Shown one piece after another: positions 48,896 to 60,173 of a DNA stretch of 64,000 nt. The DNA comes from Istiophorus platypterus (taxonomy: Eukaryota; Chordata; Actinopteri; Istiophoriformes; Istiophoridae), in NCBI GenBank assembly GCA_016859345.1, contig CM029122.1:8779575-8843574 (forward strand), given 5' to 3'. The translations under genes were made by a program, and so were the position numbers. Under the pieces are notes generated by a model. It worked only from the letters and a program-made list of their open reading frames with translations, ran no database searches and was not told the origin of the DNA. Each line of letters opens with the position of its first letter. Position 1 is the stretch's first letter.

Positions 48896-50018
48896 GTGAG
48901 GCAATCAATGACAAATCGAAATGTGTTTTCTTTCGCGTCTGTTTTTGGCGATGGGAAATCTCCTGCGTGGGGCCGGAGAACGCAAAGTGCTCTGTTTTTT
49001 TTTGTTTTGTTTTTTTTTTGAACAACACCACAACAGCCACGACGGTTTTTAAAGCATCTGGTGTTTTATGGGAGGCGTTTTTGTTTTTGTTGTTTGGTAG
49101 ATCGTAAAACCGTCTTTTCGTTTGGGTTGGAATCGGAACGGCGGTAGCCCGGTGTTGTGCGCAGAGACTGGGAGAGGATCGGCCACTTCTAAGAATAGCG
49201 CATAGGGTGGTCTTTGTGCGTTTCGGCGGGGCAGTGGCATGTGGTTGATAAATAACACACGCGCGCGCGTGCGCGCACCCACACACACACACGGGGACAC
49301 ACACACACACGGACACACGCATAATGATCCGACCGTGAGCTTGGCCTTTGTACAACCGTCCTGTCAACCCGGACGGAGGTGAGAAGGACGTCCCAGAGAT
49401 TAGCGGACTTGAAAGTGGCGCCGTCCTCGATGGTGAATATTCAGGCTTTTCGCACTCCGTTGTGTGACGAAGTGTGTGAGTGCCTGTGGGGCGAGGGTAG
49501 AAGTGTGTGTGTGTGTTGGGGGGTGTTTTTGTGTGTGTGTGTGTGTGTGTGTGTCTGTGGCAGTGTGTGTGTGCGGGGGGTGCGCGTGCGCGCACACGGA
49601 GCTTCTGCGCTAAACAAGGTTACGGAATCCAGCCTCGCCCTGCCAAAGGGAAGCGAGCGTTGCTGCTCCGTTTATACACGGTTCAGTTCAGTTGGAGGGC
49701 ATCCCCGAGGCTGTGTGTGCGCTCGTGTGCGCGTGCGCGCGCCCGCGTGTGTGTGTCGGTGTGACAGCTGAGTGTGTGCGTTCCGAGGGGGAGGTGTGGG
49801 GGCTTTGTTTGGACAGGGTGGACGTTGATCAGTCGTCTCGTCAGTCCCAAAGGTAGTGTGGGGAAAAGGTGTTTAGGGGAAGGGGAAGGCGAAGCGGGGG
49901 GGGGGCTGCACCGCTCACCTTTCTGTCTAGGGGACGGAAACCACACTGGCACCGTGCCCCCCACCCCACCCCAACCCTGCCACCCCCCCGCGTCTCTCTC
50001 TCTCCCTCCCTCCCTCAC

Positions 50019-50100
50019 TGCCTCAATTCAGTTCAATTCACAGGGGCTTTATTTGCTTGGGAAACAGGCGTTTACATTGCCAAAGCAAGTGTGAAATAAA
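50019..50100 (+). repeat. Dispersed teleost repeat fragment
   Basis: 'caattcagttcaattcacag' followed by 'gggctttatttgcttgggaa' and 'tttacattgccaaagcaagt' is a phrase I recognise from many fish introns. Class not determined. Confidence 0.55.
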
Positions 50101-50142
50101 AAAAATGTACGTACGGTCGCGCGCACACACACACGCACGCAC

Positions 50143-50181
50143 GAGAACACCTGCGTGACATGAAGTCACGCAGGTGTTCTC
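50143..50181. repeat. Perfect 17-bp hairpin
   Basis: GAGAACACCTGCGTGAC at 50,143-50,159, five-base loop ATGAA, then its exact reverse complement to 50,181. It directly follows a (CA)(CG) microsatellite and the dispersed repeat at 50,019-50,100. Confidence 0.95.
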
Positions 50182-50820
50182 CGGTGCGACTTGGCGCTAT
50201 AGGATGTTGTCCTCCCTTCGTGCGGACGGGCAGCCTCGCGTTGTGACTAGTCTTTGCATTGCGGGCGAATATCCTTGTGCGCACGGAGGATCCGTGTACC
50301 GCCGGTCAGGACGCCCCCCCCACTACCACCACCACCCCCCCCCCCTCCACACCCCCCTACCCCCCACCCCAGCAGCTCCGATCCGCGCCCGCCCGTGTGG
50401 GGAGAAAGTGTCGCCCGCGCCTCGTCAATAACATTAAAAACTGCCGCCTATTACTGTCAGTCACCCCCCCCCTGCTTTAATAGCTTGGTGAATTTTTTAA
50501 CGAATCTGAAACCACTTTTCCAATTCGCCTTTTAATCCGAGCCACCATCTCTACTCCCCCCCATTATCGACATTAAAAAAATATAACTTAGCCTATATAG
50601 TTATCTTCCCTCTGCACCATTGTGGGCGCCGGCGATCAGCACGAACCGCTTCTTGGTAAGTTGCCGTTTAATTGAAATAAGCGCTGCGAGGCGTGTTGGA
50701 TGTGCTCCAACCTGAACCGTCTTCCCCACCGATTCTCCAAAGCTCCTCTGCGGGCTGCGTAGCTTCCGTTTCACGCGGTTAACCGAGGCATTTTTCCAAA
50801 AATTAACAAAAAATAATAAT

Positions 50821-50884
50821 GATATATATATATATATATCTATATATCTACATCTATATAGATATAGATAGATATAGATATATA
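50821..50884. repeat. (AT)n / (ATAG)n self-complementary tract
   Basis: TATA and CTATATAGATATAG units form many overlapping palindromes about 160 bases after a consensus donor. Confidence 0.9.
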
Positions 50885-52148
50885 AAGGACTTTGTCGGGA
50901 CCCACACCCTCCTTCGAAGGTAAAGGGCTGATTCCGGGGGGAGCTTTCTCCCCTCCCGTGCCTGCTGCCTGTCCTGGAGCCACACGGGCACTAATTAGGG
51001 AAACGCTCTCTTAGGACGATCGATGTGCTTCGTATTGGCTGGCTCCAGCTCATTGACGAGCTTAGTGAGGGAAGCAGCTACTAAGAGACCACTCAAGTCC
51101 CGGCAGCCAATCGGCGCAAGGACGTGCGGTGGTGGTGAATAGCCCGTAACACGAGCGGTGGCTCGAGCAGGTCGGGGGTGAGCAGGACCTCGTGTTGGGA
51201 CCTCTTTTCCGAAGGGGGGGGGTTAGGGCAGGGCAGGGCAGGGCGAGGGGATTAAATGGCGGCGGCGGCGGTGTGTGCTTGTGGGTGGGTTGCGGGGGGG
51301 GGGGGGGTCAGGGGACTAAAAAAAAGCTTAATTGTATTTTAATTAAACGTCGCTCTCAGCTGGTATGGAAATTCAGAGCACACCAGTCATAACATTTGCC
51401 TAAAGTTTAATTCGATTCGATTAAAATCAAACACAACCAGCGAAGATCTGGACATTTTGGAAGCCTTACTCAAGAAACGCAACAAAAAGCCCCCACTTGG
51501 GCCAGTGATTTATGAGACCGTGTGGCTAATTATTTTACCAAACTGGCCAAATAACACGCCGCCGTGACCTACCGTTCCACTGATGAAATTAATTTGTTTT
51601 GGTAGAAATAATGATCTTCAGGAGCCTTTGCTGTAGTTGTGTGAGTCGCCCGAAGTGTGTCGAGACATGACTTTCGGGTAAGTCCGATGCTTTAGCTTTT
51701 GTTTTGTGTTCTTTCGTGCTGCAATCGTGGGTTTTCACGTTTACTGGTTTTTTTTTCCGGTTGCGTTCAACGGATTTCTCCCTAAAAATGAAAGTGGAGA
51801 TCATCCATTATGCAACTAGACCATTAGAATAATCTGCTCGTTCCTGCCTTGGCACAGCGTAGCCTACCAATTTGGAAGCAAAGATGCCCCCTTTTTTCTG
51901 TAAAAAGTACTAATTCTGATCTTTAGGCAAAAGACCACGTTTCCCCTAGTGGTGCGTGATGTGGAAGTGTAAAACAACTTCACGTTTTTGTGTGGGCCGA
52001 GTTTATTTATAGTGTACCCCGTCGGACTATTTTGCGCATCATTTTTCCACTGTGTGCTGTGAAGTCAGCGTCGGGCTGATCTGTTCTCCAGGTGTTGGAA
52101 CACAGAGGGGGAGGGTTGCTGCTTACCATAGATTGACATACTGATATT

Positions 52149-52194
<46 letters not shown>
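52149..52194. repeat. (CT)n microsatellite
   Basis: A pure CT run followed by CCCCCCTCCCGCTC. Confidence 0.95.
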
Positions 52195-52197
<3 letters not shown>

Positions 52198-54659
52198 CCC
52201 CTCCCGCTCCCTCTCTCTCTTTCTGTTTCTATCTCCCTTCGTGCCAGACGACTTAGCACTTCCTCTAAAAACAGTTTTATCACCCTAAGCCAATTGGGGG
52301 CTCAGGGGTGGCCAACAATCAAAACGGGGTTGTTGTTGTTGTTTTTTAATTTTATTTATTGGAAATTCATTCTAACAGGAGACGTGTTCACAGGGGCTTA
52401 ACTTAATCACAGGTTTCACTTTCACCTCTGGCCGCCTTATATCTCCAAATATAGGCAGTCCCACCATTCGGATCGATACACCAGCTCGGGTGGGTAGTTA
52501 AAGTGTGAATGTTTACAGCCTTCCGTGGAGAAATTCACAGTTGTTAAGAGTTTAAGGATGTGCGCATGTCGTGGGGTTGGGGGCGGCGGGTGGCGGCAGT
52601 GTCGGTGGGGGGTAGGGGGGGGGCACCTGAAGGCAACAGCAGCCCCGGGCGTGCTGGGTGCGTATTGTCATGCCGAGCGATGTGTGACAGTGGATGTGTC
52701 AGCGTGGCGCCGTGGGGAATCTGCCGCGTGCATAGGGACAGCCACGCCGCCTCCATTTTAAACCCATTAACCAGCTGTTTGTCCGCTTTTTCTAATCTGG
52801 AATCAATAAGGGCCACGTAGGGAATATTACGCACGGAGAAAGCACGTCAGCGAAATCACGGGGCCACTTTTGCATATCAAACCTATTCAAATGTTTTGGG
52901 AAATAGGCAGAGAAATGGGTAATATTCGTCAAAGGAAATGCCCGTGTTCTTTTTTTATCCAGTCTGAGACACGAGGTCTGTCTCATTGTTGTCGCGCTTG
53001 TTGTGGTTTTTTTTTCTCTCTCTCTCTCTCTTTTTTTTTTCTTTCCCCCTCCTCACTCACGCCTGGATATAAAACAACAGTCTCGTCGCTGCCGGCGCTG
53101 CGCTCGCTGCTGAGGCGAGGTGCGTGTGAACAAAAGCGGAGGCACGGCAGAGAGCCGAGGAGAGATCGGTTTTCCAGGCGCTGCGCAGCTCCCGGAGGAG
53201 ACGTCACGGTTTGATTGAAGCTATGCTCCATGCTGGCCTCCCGGGACCTCGCGATGAAACGGGAGAGCCGCCCCCCCTCCCCCCTCCCTCCCTCCTCGCC
53301 TCCCCTCCTCCCCCTCCCCCCTTCCACCCCTCCCTCCCTCCCTCCCCTCTACCCCTCCTCCTCCTCCTCCTCCGCGCTCCCTCAGCGCTCCACAAACCTT
53401 TTTGTTTTGACGAGGTCTGGAGCGCACGGATCACTTCCCCGCAGAGATGTGTCGGCCCCCAGTGCCGTTTCGCAGACACAGAGACGGTCGGGACGGGCCA
53501 AGAGAACCACGTCTAGCACATAACATTATTCTCTACCCTGGCAACTGTCTGACAATATTAACTGATTGTTCTGCAGGCGATTACACACGGATGTTACTTT
53601 TGTTACGAGCCCAGTTTTAGACATAAATTTCTTTCCTGGATAAAGTGTTAATCGCGTCTCCTGAAAGCAACATTTGGATCTTTCTGCTGACGGGCTTTGG
53701 GCAAAGTGGCTTGATGTAATATGAAAACAGCGGCTGTAATTAAAACATAAATCTCCCCATGATTGTAATAGATTACTAACCTCGCTCTAGCCCATGGGAG
53801 GATTGATTTAGCGGCAGAGCGATGGTGACACACCTAACCTCCCTCCTCTGAGCCTCTGCAGGCTCGGTCTCGATCAGGGCCTCCTCGTTTGTTTTTAGAT
53901 GTCGGTGCCTCGGGCATCTATCTATCTGACGAAATCCCACAGACGCTTGGCAGCGCAGCGGGGCGATGGAGATAGGAGTTTATTACGGCAGCCGCCTTCA
54001 AAGCAGGAATGTGTTATCTGCCGTCTGGATGGCACATCGCTGAGTTCGCGTCGGCTGCGGAGCTATTGACCTTGAGTTGGAGATGATCACATGAGTCCAC
54101 GCCACCGAGTAAACACCCAAACTGCGTTTTTGCAAAGTTTTTATTTTTTATTTTTCTTTATTTATTTACATCCTATGAGGCCTTATTGAGGTGTTAGGCC
54201 GCACCAGCGCCATTTCCTCGTGTCATCCGCGGAGGACGTGTGACCTTTAAAAGCCTGAAATCTAGGCTCTGTCTGAGGTGTGAAAGCTGTGGTTTACCTC
54301 ACCCTGATTCAGCACCTGTTTAAACTGACATTCATTTAGCCTCATTAACGTCTTTACACACCACCAATAATTAAACCTCCTCTTGAAACGGACTATTTAA
54401 CCTATATGGGAGGGGGGATGGCGAGGGGGGATATATAAGGAGATTAGAACTTTAGCGTCATGTGCTTTCATTAGGAACATCAAGCACATGAAAGCAACGC
54501 CAGCTTTTCAGAGAAAAGTCAAGAAACCTCCGGTAAATGCGGGCCGACTCGTGCATGCGCATCCCTATTACAATCAGGTCCTTTGGTGGCATAAAGGGCC
54601 ATTTAGTCCTCATTTGGCCCGGGATGAATAGAGCCAGTTCAGCAGCCGCCGCCCAAGCC

Positions 54660-54740
54660 CTAGTGACAGCACGGGAGGGGGGGTGGGGTAGGGGGGCTGG
54701 GGTTGGGGCGGGTGGGGGAGGGAGGGCCGGGTGGGGGGGG
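54660..54740 (+). repeat. G-rich tract with G-quadruplex potential
   Basis: Many G3-G8 runs are separated by one to four bases (GGGAGGGGGGGTGGGG and similar). Confidence 0.85.
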
Positions 54741-54939
54741 GTTCACAATGTCGCCGTTGTTGACGGCCGTGCTGCCCAGGGGGGGAATTGAACCGTGCAC
54801 CGACTTGCATGCGGCTGTGCAGCGGCCCGGGAGGACGCAGGGGCCCCTTGTTTACAGCTCGGTCGCTCGTAATGTGACAGCTGAAGAGACGCCGTTGGCT
54901 CCCTCCAGCTCTGTGCTCCGCCAGCAGCGCTCTCGCTCG

Positions 54940-55021
54940 CTCTCTCTGTCTCTCTCTCCGTCTCTCTCTCTCTCTTCTCTCTCCGTCTCTCTCTCTCTCT
55001 CTCTCCGTCTCTCTCTCTCTC
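54940..55021. repeat. (CT)n tract with CCGT interruptions
   Basis: CT runs are broken by TCTCCGTC at near-regular spacing. The Arg/Glu open frame on the other strand is an artefact. Confidence 0.95.
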
Positions 55022-57395
55022 TACAGCGTTTATCTCCTCCATCTCTGCCTCCGTTCAGCCGGCGTGGTTCTGTTATATCAGAAACTACGCTGACGAGCGA
55101 GTGTGTCAACTTTTCCATAGACTGCGCCCTGAGTCTTCGCCGCGATGATCAGTCGGACCGTTTGGCACAAGTCGGCCCGATAATCAATAACAATTAAAAT
55201 TGGGCTCGCGCTCTCTTCGGCGCTTAATCTTTTTTTTTTTTTTTTTTTTTTCCAATGCCGTGTTAATGCTGCTGAGAGTGTGGCCCCGAGGCTGCGTGGT
55301 TAACAGTCAGGTTTTAGGTTTGGACCGCGCTTTTTAAAATGTATTTTTTTTTTCTCAGATTTGTTCCCGCTGATTTCTATTTTGTTCGCCGGCAGTGCGC
55401 GCAGAATTCCTCTCGTCCCGGGCTCACGCACACAGACACACACACACACAGACGCACGCACGCACACACACATGCGCACACACCCCAGCGACGCGGTGTG
55501 TGCGTGTGTGTATGCGAGCGCGAGCCCGCATTTAATCCGTGTTTATCCCCACCCCACCCCCGTCGCTGCGGAGATTATCCTGCGTCACACTGCATTTTTT
55601 TAGAGCTGATCGGAGCTCTGCGCTTCAGAGAGCTTGGCAAAGCTCCAGGGACATAGAGCGAAAGGGCGCCGTCACTCCCGCTATCCAGCAAAGACCCACA
55701 TTCCCGGTTTCCCGTTACAGTAGCGAACAGACCTGCAAACCGGACCGTGCAGGAATCAGATCACAAAGAGAGGAAGGCGGGTTTTTTTGTTTTTTTTTTG
55801 GGGGGGGGGGTTGTTTGTTTGTTTTTCTTTTTTCTTTTTTTTTTTCCACGAACGACGTTCCCCGGACTCTTCCTGTGAATCTGCGATGATTCTAGTCGGT
55901 CGTGTATAAACTTGTGAGGGAGGAAACCGCAAACGGTGATACAACCACCTTCCCAAACTCCGTCGTTTGCTTCCAGCCGCCCACACACACGCGCACACAA
56001 ACACACGCACGCAAACGCACGCATACACGCACACTTTATTACTGGCACGCACGCAACCGCTGCGCCGCGCGGGGAGCGGAGCGGCCTCAGCCCCGGAGGA
56101 AACGATGAGTGGTGCCAGTGTTTGTTCCGGTGCGTATACCGCGGGTCACGGGGAGTTCAAGTAGCTGTCGTCAGAAGCAGGAAACGAGGGAGAAGAGGGA
56201 GAAGCGAGTTTGTTTTTCTCCCACTCATTCTTCTCCCTTTATCAGTCCGTACCGAGACGGCGGCCTACAGAGCTATGCGAGGTTCCGCTAAAAAACACCC
56301 GGTGGTTTTCTGTTTAATGGTGCGAGTCGGGGCTCCGCTCCAGCGGTCGGGTTTATAAACGCAGCTCCGACCGCTGAGCCCCCACCCTTCCCCTTCCCCC
56401 CATGCCTGCTGCTGCCGACCAGTGTGATGGATTGGGCGGCCGTCGGGAGTTGTTTGTTGCGCAAACTATTCTTAGCAGCGGGGATGGGCACACTGCTTTT
56501 TTCCTCCCGTCCAAACCTCCCCTCCCCCCTCTCATTCCCCGTCCTTCCACCCATACTGTGACATTTCGGCAGGATTTTTCCTTCACATAATATTCTCATA
56601 TCATCAGGTTTATAGGCCACTAATGCAAGACCACCCAGCACCCGGGGGGAAAAAAAACCCTTTTTATGTCCAGACCTTACGGAAATGAAAAAGTGAGATG
56701 TATAGGTTCAAAGTCCTGTCTTTCGGAGACTTCAGTGTTACACAAGCAGTATTTCCAAAGATTCTAAAATTAGCCTACTTAACAGAACAATGTTGATATA
56801 CAAGTATCGCGGTGCACCTGCGCCAGTTTCCGTCTAAAGTCCTCCCGGCATCTAACAATAACCGCAGCAGGCTGCTGGTAAAACTGTCCGAGGGAACACT
56901 TGGCGTTTTCGCAGCGATTTTCACAAGTCAATAGTATGCAGGTCAGGGTCCACAGGGGTCCTCACATGCAGCCAAAAGCCGAGTTTTATTCCCGGCGGCG
57001 CACGCAAACGTGCCCACCCCCCGCCCGCCTCCGTGCTTGATCCTGACCTTGAGGCCCGGGGCCTCTCGCCTGGGCTCGGACCACTATTAATTTCATGGAA
57101 ATGAAATAACTGCCCGGTCATCAGCACGGTGTGGGCCCCGTGGTGGAGTAATGGCCGGGGCCAGGAGACACCAGACTGTCTTTGACAAGAGCAGATCATT
57201 TCCTCTAGAAGTTTTTTTTTTCCTGTTGTTTTTTTTTGTAGAAGCTACGTGTTTTTGTGCCAAAGAGATGAAGGTTGTGTGTAGGTTGAACAGAATGTCC
57301 ATAAAGGCAGCATGTCACGGAGTATCCGCCGTTTATATTAGAGGCTTATTTTTTCGTGTCATTGAGCGCAGACTTTCCAGAGCAAGAGGAGCCGT

Positions 57396-57416
57396 TGTGT
57401 GTGTGTGTGTGTGTGT

Positions 57417-57452
<36 letters not shown>
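57396..57452. repeat. (GT)n microsatellite
   Basis: A GT run with one CTGT interruption. Confidence 0.95.
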
Positions 57453-57455
<3 letters not shown>

Positions 57456-57709
57456 CGCGTGTGAGGGGGAGAGAGACTGAGAGCGAGAGAGAGCGAGAGA
57501 GAGGCGCGTGTGTCGCTCCAGGAAATACAGGAAACGGGAGTGATGTGAAATCTCAGCGCTTTCTGTGTAATTTGCACACAGCGCGTAGGTGCTATACGTG
57601 GCTGCACGCACATTCCTGCTCTGTGGCAATTTTAACGCGCGCACGCACGCACGCCGTTTCAGTTCCGTCAGATGCGGATGTTGTTAAAGCAGGACTGGCC
57701 TCTGGGGCT

Positions 57710-57800
57710 CGAGGGGGGGGGGGCGGGGGCGGGCGGGGGCGGGCGGGGAGGGGAGGGGAGGGGGGAAGCGGGGGGCGGGGAGGGGGGAGCGGGGGGATGG
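57710..57800 (+). repeat. Strong G-quadruplex-type tract
   Basis: An uninterrupted G-rich segment with more than ten runs of three or more G separated by single C or A bases (GGGGGCGGGCGGGGGCGGGC). Confidence 0.9.
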
Positions 57801-58011
57801 GAGCGCTGGAGCAGGGAGGAGACGTGCCGAGGGGCCCGCAGCAGGCTGATTAATGGGCCCCGGGTCACGGCAATAAAAGTGGCGTGCCAGCGGCGCGGCA
57901 GCGAGGCTCAGAGGCGTTTCTCTGCTATGATCGAGGAGCCGGGTTTCTCTGCTGCTCTCAGCACTGCCGAGCACGGCAGGGCTTCACTTTTACTATTTAA
58001 AAGGCACTTCA

Positions 58012-58067
58012 CCCTCTCTCTCTCTCTCTCTCTTTCTCTTTCTCTTTCTCTCTCTCTCTCTCTCTCT
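58012..58067. repeat. (CT)n microsatellite
   Basis: CT runs interrupted by TTTCTC units, near the right edge of the GC-rich interval. Confidence 0.95.
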
Positions 58068-59882
58068 GTCTCCCACCTCTTCCCCGCACTGGCTACACCA
58101 GCACGCCTTACAAAAATGTCCACCATAACGAGTCATTAGGTCTAATATTCAAACGCAATAATTTCACCCCTTTTCTCGCAGTTGTTTCCCCATTTTTTGA
58201 GGGCTTTGAAGCAGCCTGTCAAAATGAGGCAGGCCACTGCGTTGGTATTAAGATGCCCGTTGACTCATCAAAGCTCGAATCTCAATTTTTTTTTTCCTCG
58301 TGTACTAAAAGATTTTATGAATACCCAATTTGTGTTTGTCACACTTTCTTACTCACCTGTTTGATTTTTCTTTTTTTTTCCTCCTAAGATTGTGATCTGC
58401 TTCAGTCAGGAATGTGGAAGCAAGGTGTTGTCACAGTTCTTAAAAAGTGGATTTTTCTATTCATTAAAATGACACCGTAACATAAATACAAATGGGGTAG
58501 TAAATGCTGTAGATTTGCTGTCACAATAACTTGATTAATTCTGAGGCTGTTGACTGTTTTCTGCTCTCACTTAGTTATATACCTAAAAAGTCAGCATGGT
58601 CCACATTTATGTTGTATAGGTTTGTAATGGCATGGATTAAAAAAAATTGATAATACCTGGGTTAGTTTCTTACCAAAAGTTTCATTAAGTCCCGGCAAGA
58701 GATATCTCACAGTATTTATTTTAATGAAGTTGTTAAAACCAGCACCAGCAGCACCCCGATGACAAAAGCACAGATTTTAATGTTAGACCGAATTTATTAA
58801 ATGTCATTTCCTAAAATAATGTGTTAATAATAAAGCTGATAATAATCTTTGTGTAACATTTTTCATAAATCAAGGTAACCGCTCCATCTTGCTCCAGTGC
58901 TTTTAAGAATTTCAAATGTATACAAAACATTTACAGATTAAAGGACATTTCACACACAAAGGGATCTCTGGGGGTTCTGTTTTTTTCTTTCTTACTCCCG
59001 TTACTTTTATGATTTTCTCATGAAAACAACCTCAAAGAAACACCATTTTCACTTCCATGGTCATATTTTTTAATCTTTATACCGGTCCCTACAGTTACCT
59101 TTTTTTTACGCTGCATGTTTTAGTGAAAATTTTTGCACAGTTGCCGCCTCTTCTCTCGCACACTATACTTTTGCGTATGTTCGTTAGTGTGTTTGTTGAT
59201 CTGTGACTCTGTGTTGGCGGGCGGGTAAGTGGTGTCCCACCGAAGTGGCCTGTGATGTATAATCTTCCCTCGCTCTGCCTCTGGCTGAGGCAGCTGAGAG
59301 AACGGGTCAAAGAGGGCGCAGAAAAAACAGTATGTCGGGAACGTGACTGAATAGACGCAGCTCCACAATGCACATCTCGCCTAGAGGGTGGGCAGGACGG
59401 GGGTCAGCGGAGGGGGAGCCGGGGGGCGTAGTAGAATCGGGGGGGGTTGCTGAGGGGTGTTGACGGATGGGAGGGGAAGGGGGACCACACAGTGCTTTTA
59501 TCTCCAGTGACTACTTCAGTGGAGTTGTGTGTGCATGTGAGTGAGAGTGACTATAACAGGCGGTGCCATTGTCTTTCCTTTTCATTGTACCTTCGCTCTA
59601 TACACTGTTTTAGTTACACACCTTTGTGCCACACTTGATTGCTTTATAGCAATAATGCATATGTTGATATATTATTCGAATTTGCATGCCCCAGAAAGTC
59701 TGGTTAATACTTCATTTCTATTAAATTTCCTTTTTTGTGGGTTTTATATACTGAATTTTTTTTTTTTGGCTGTCAAAAATTTTTTTGGCATTACAACAGA
59801 CGTTGGGTGTGTGTGTTGGTGTGTGGGGGTGTACGTGGCAGAGCCAAGACACTGACTGCTAACTGTTTGCTCATCTCCACAG

Positions 59883-59964
59883 GGCAACATCTGTTCGTGA
59901 TGTCGATGCTGAGACACAAACCAACCTGGAACTAAGACAAGGGAACCACATCACACAAAACATG
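59883..59964 (+). CDS. bcor: bcor, early coding exon (82 bases)
   Basis: After a branch-site-like TGCTAAC and CATCTCCACAG, the exon supplies the last base of a codon and then 27 codons: ATSVRDVDAETQTNLELRQG followed by NHITQNM, in phase 0. Continuing into the next exon as VDAR, this aligns with the human BCOR N-terminus [20 protein letters not shown] followed by LNHNVVDA. The match spans the junction and supports both the exon and the GC donor (ATG|GCAAGT) that follows. The final codon, ATG at 59,962-59,964, could initiate, but conserved residues before it argue that translation starts in an earlier exon ending two bases into a codon. Confidence 0.85.
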
Positions 59965-60173
59965 GCAAGTCCCTGTGCTCATCCTCAGTTCTGTTTACAA
60001 TCATTTGTCACATGAGTCACTGTTATCTGGAAATAAACACTTCGTCTGTTTCGCTCTGTGCATGCACGTGACTAACCAAGAACTCTAAGAAAGATAATAG
60101 TTTGTGGTTTCAGTGTCATGTTTTTTAATTGGTAATTTTCATTTATTTCTCGTGCGTCGCCTTTTTGCTTTAG
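59965..60173 (+). other. bcor: bcor intron of 209 bases with GC donor
   Basis: The intron begins GCAAGT and ends TTTTTGCTTTAG. Joining at these points keeps the frame and the human BCOR alignment. The nearest GT downstream (59,969) would shift the frame. Apart from the C at position 2 the donor is consensus from +1 to +6, as is usual for GC-AG introns. Confidence 0.82.

Larger units (their letters stand above)
48896..59882 (+). other. bcor: Presumed bcor 5' intron(s), GC-rich, no accepted exon
   Basis: This 11-kb interval keeps unusually high CpG for an intron to about 57.9 kb and then becomes AT-rich. It contains a dispersed repeat (50,019-50,100), a perfect hairpin, an (AT)n palindromic tract, CCAAT boxes, (CT)n runs at 52,149-52,194, 54,940-55,021 and 58,012-58,067, G-rich tracts and well-conserved-looking unique sequence at 53.5-54.5 kb. 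Consensus donors without known partners occur at 50,655/50,656 (TTCTTG|GTAAGT). The exon encoding the bcor start codon may lie here but I could not recognise it. Confidence 0.5.

Noticed and set aside
53211..53523. Overlapping Pro-rich and Gly/Arg-rich frames on both strands
   Set aside because: They arise from C/T-rich repeats. None shows a domain or conserved start.
56105..56164. ATG opening MSGASVCSG with a GTGCGT donor as the bcor start exon
   Set aside because: Cut at that donor it leaves one base of a codon, not the two needed by the 59,883 exon, and shows no similarity to BCOR.
58389..58423. Possible small exon with ATGTGGAAGCAAG before GTGTTG
   Set aside because: The acceptor is good, but the donor is poor and the phase does not fit the next bcor exon.
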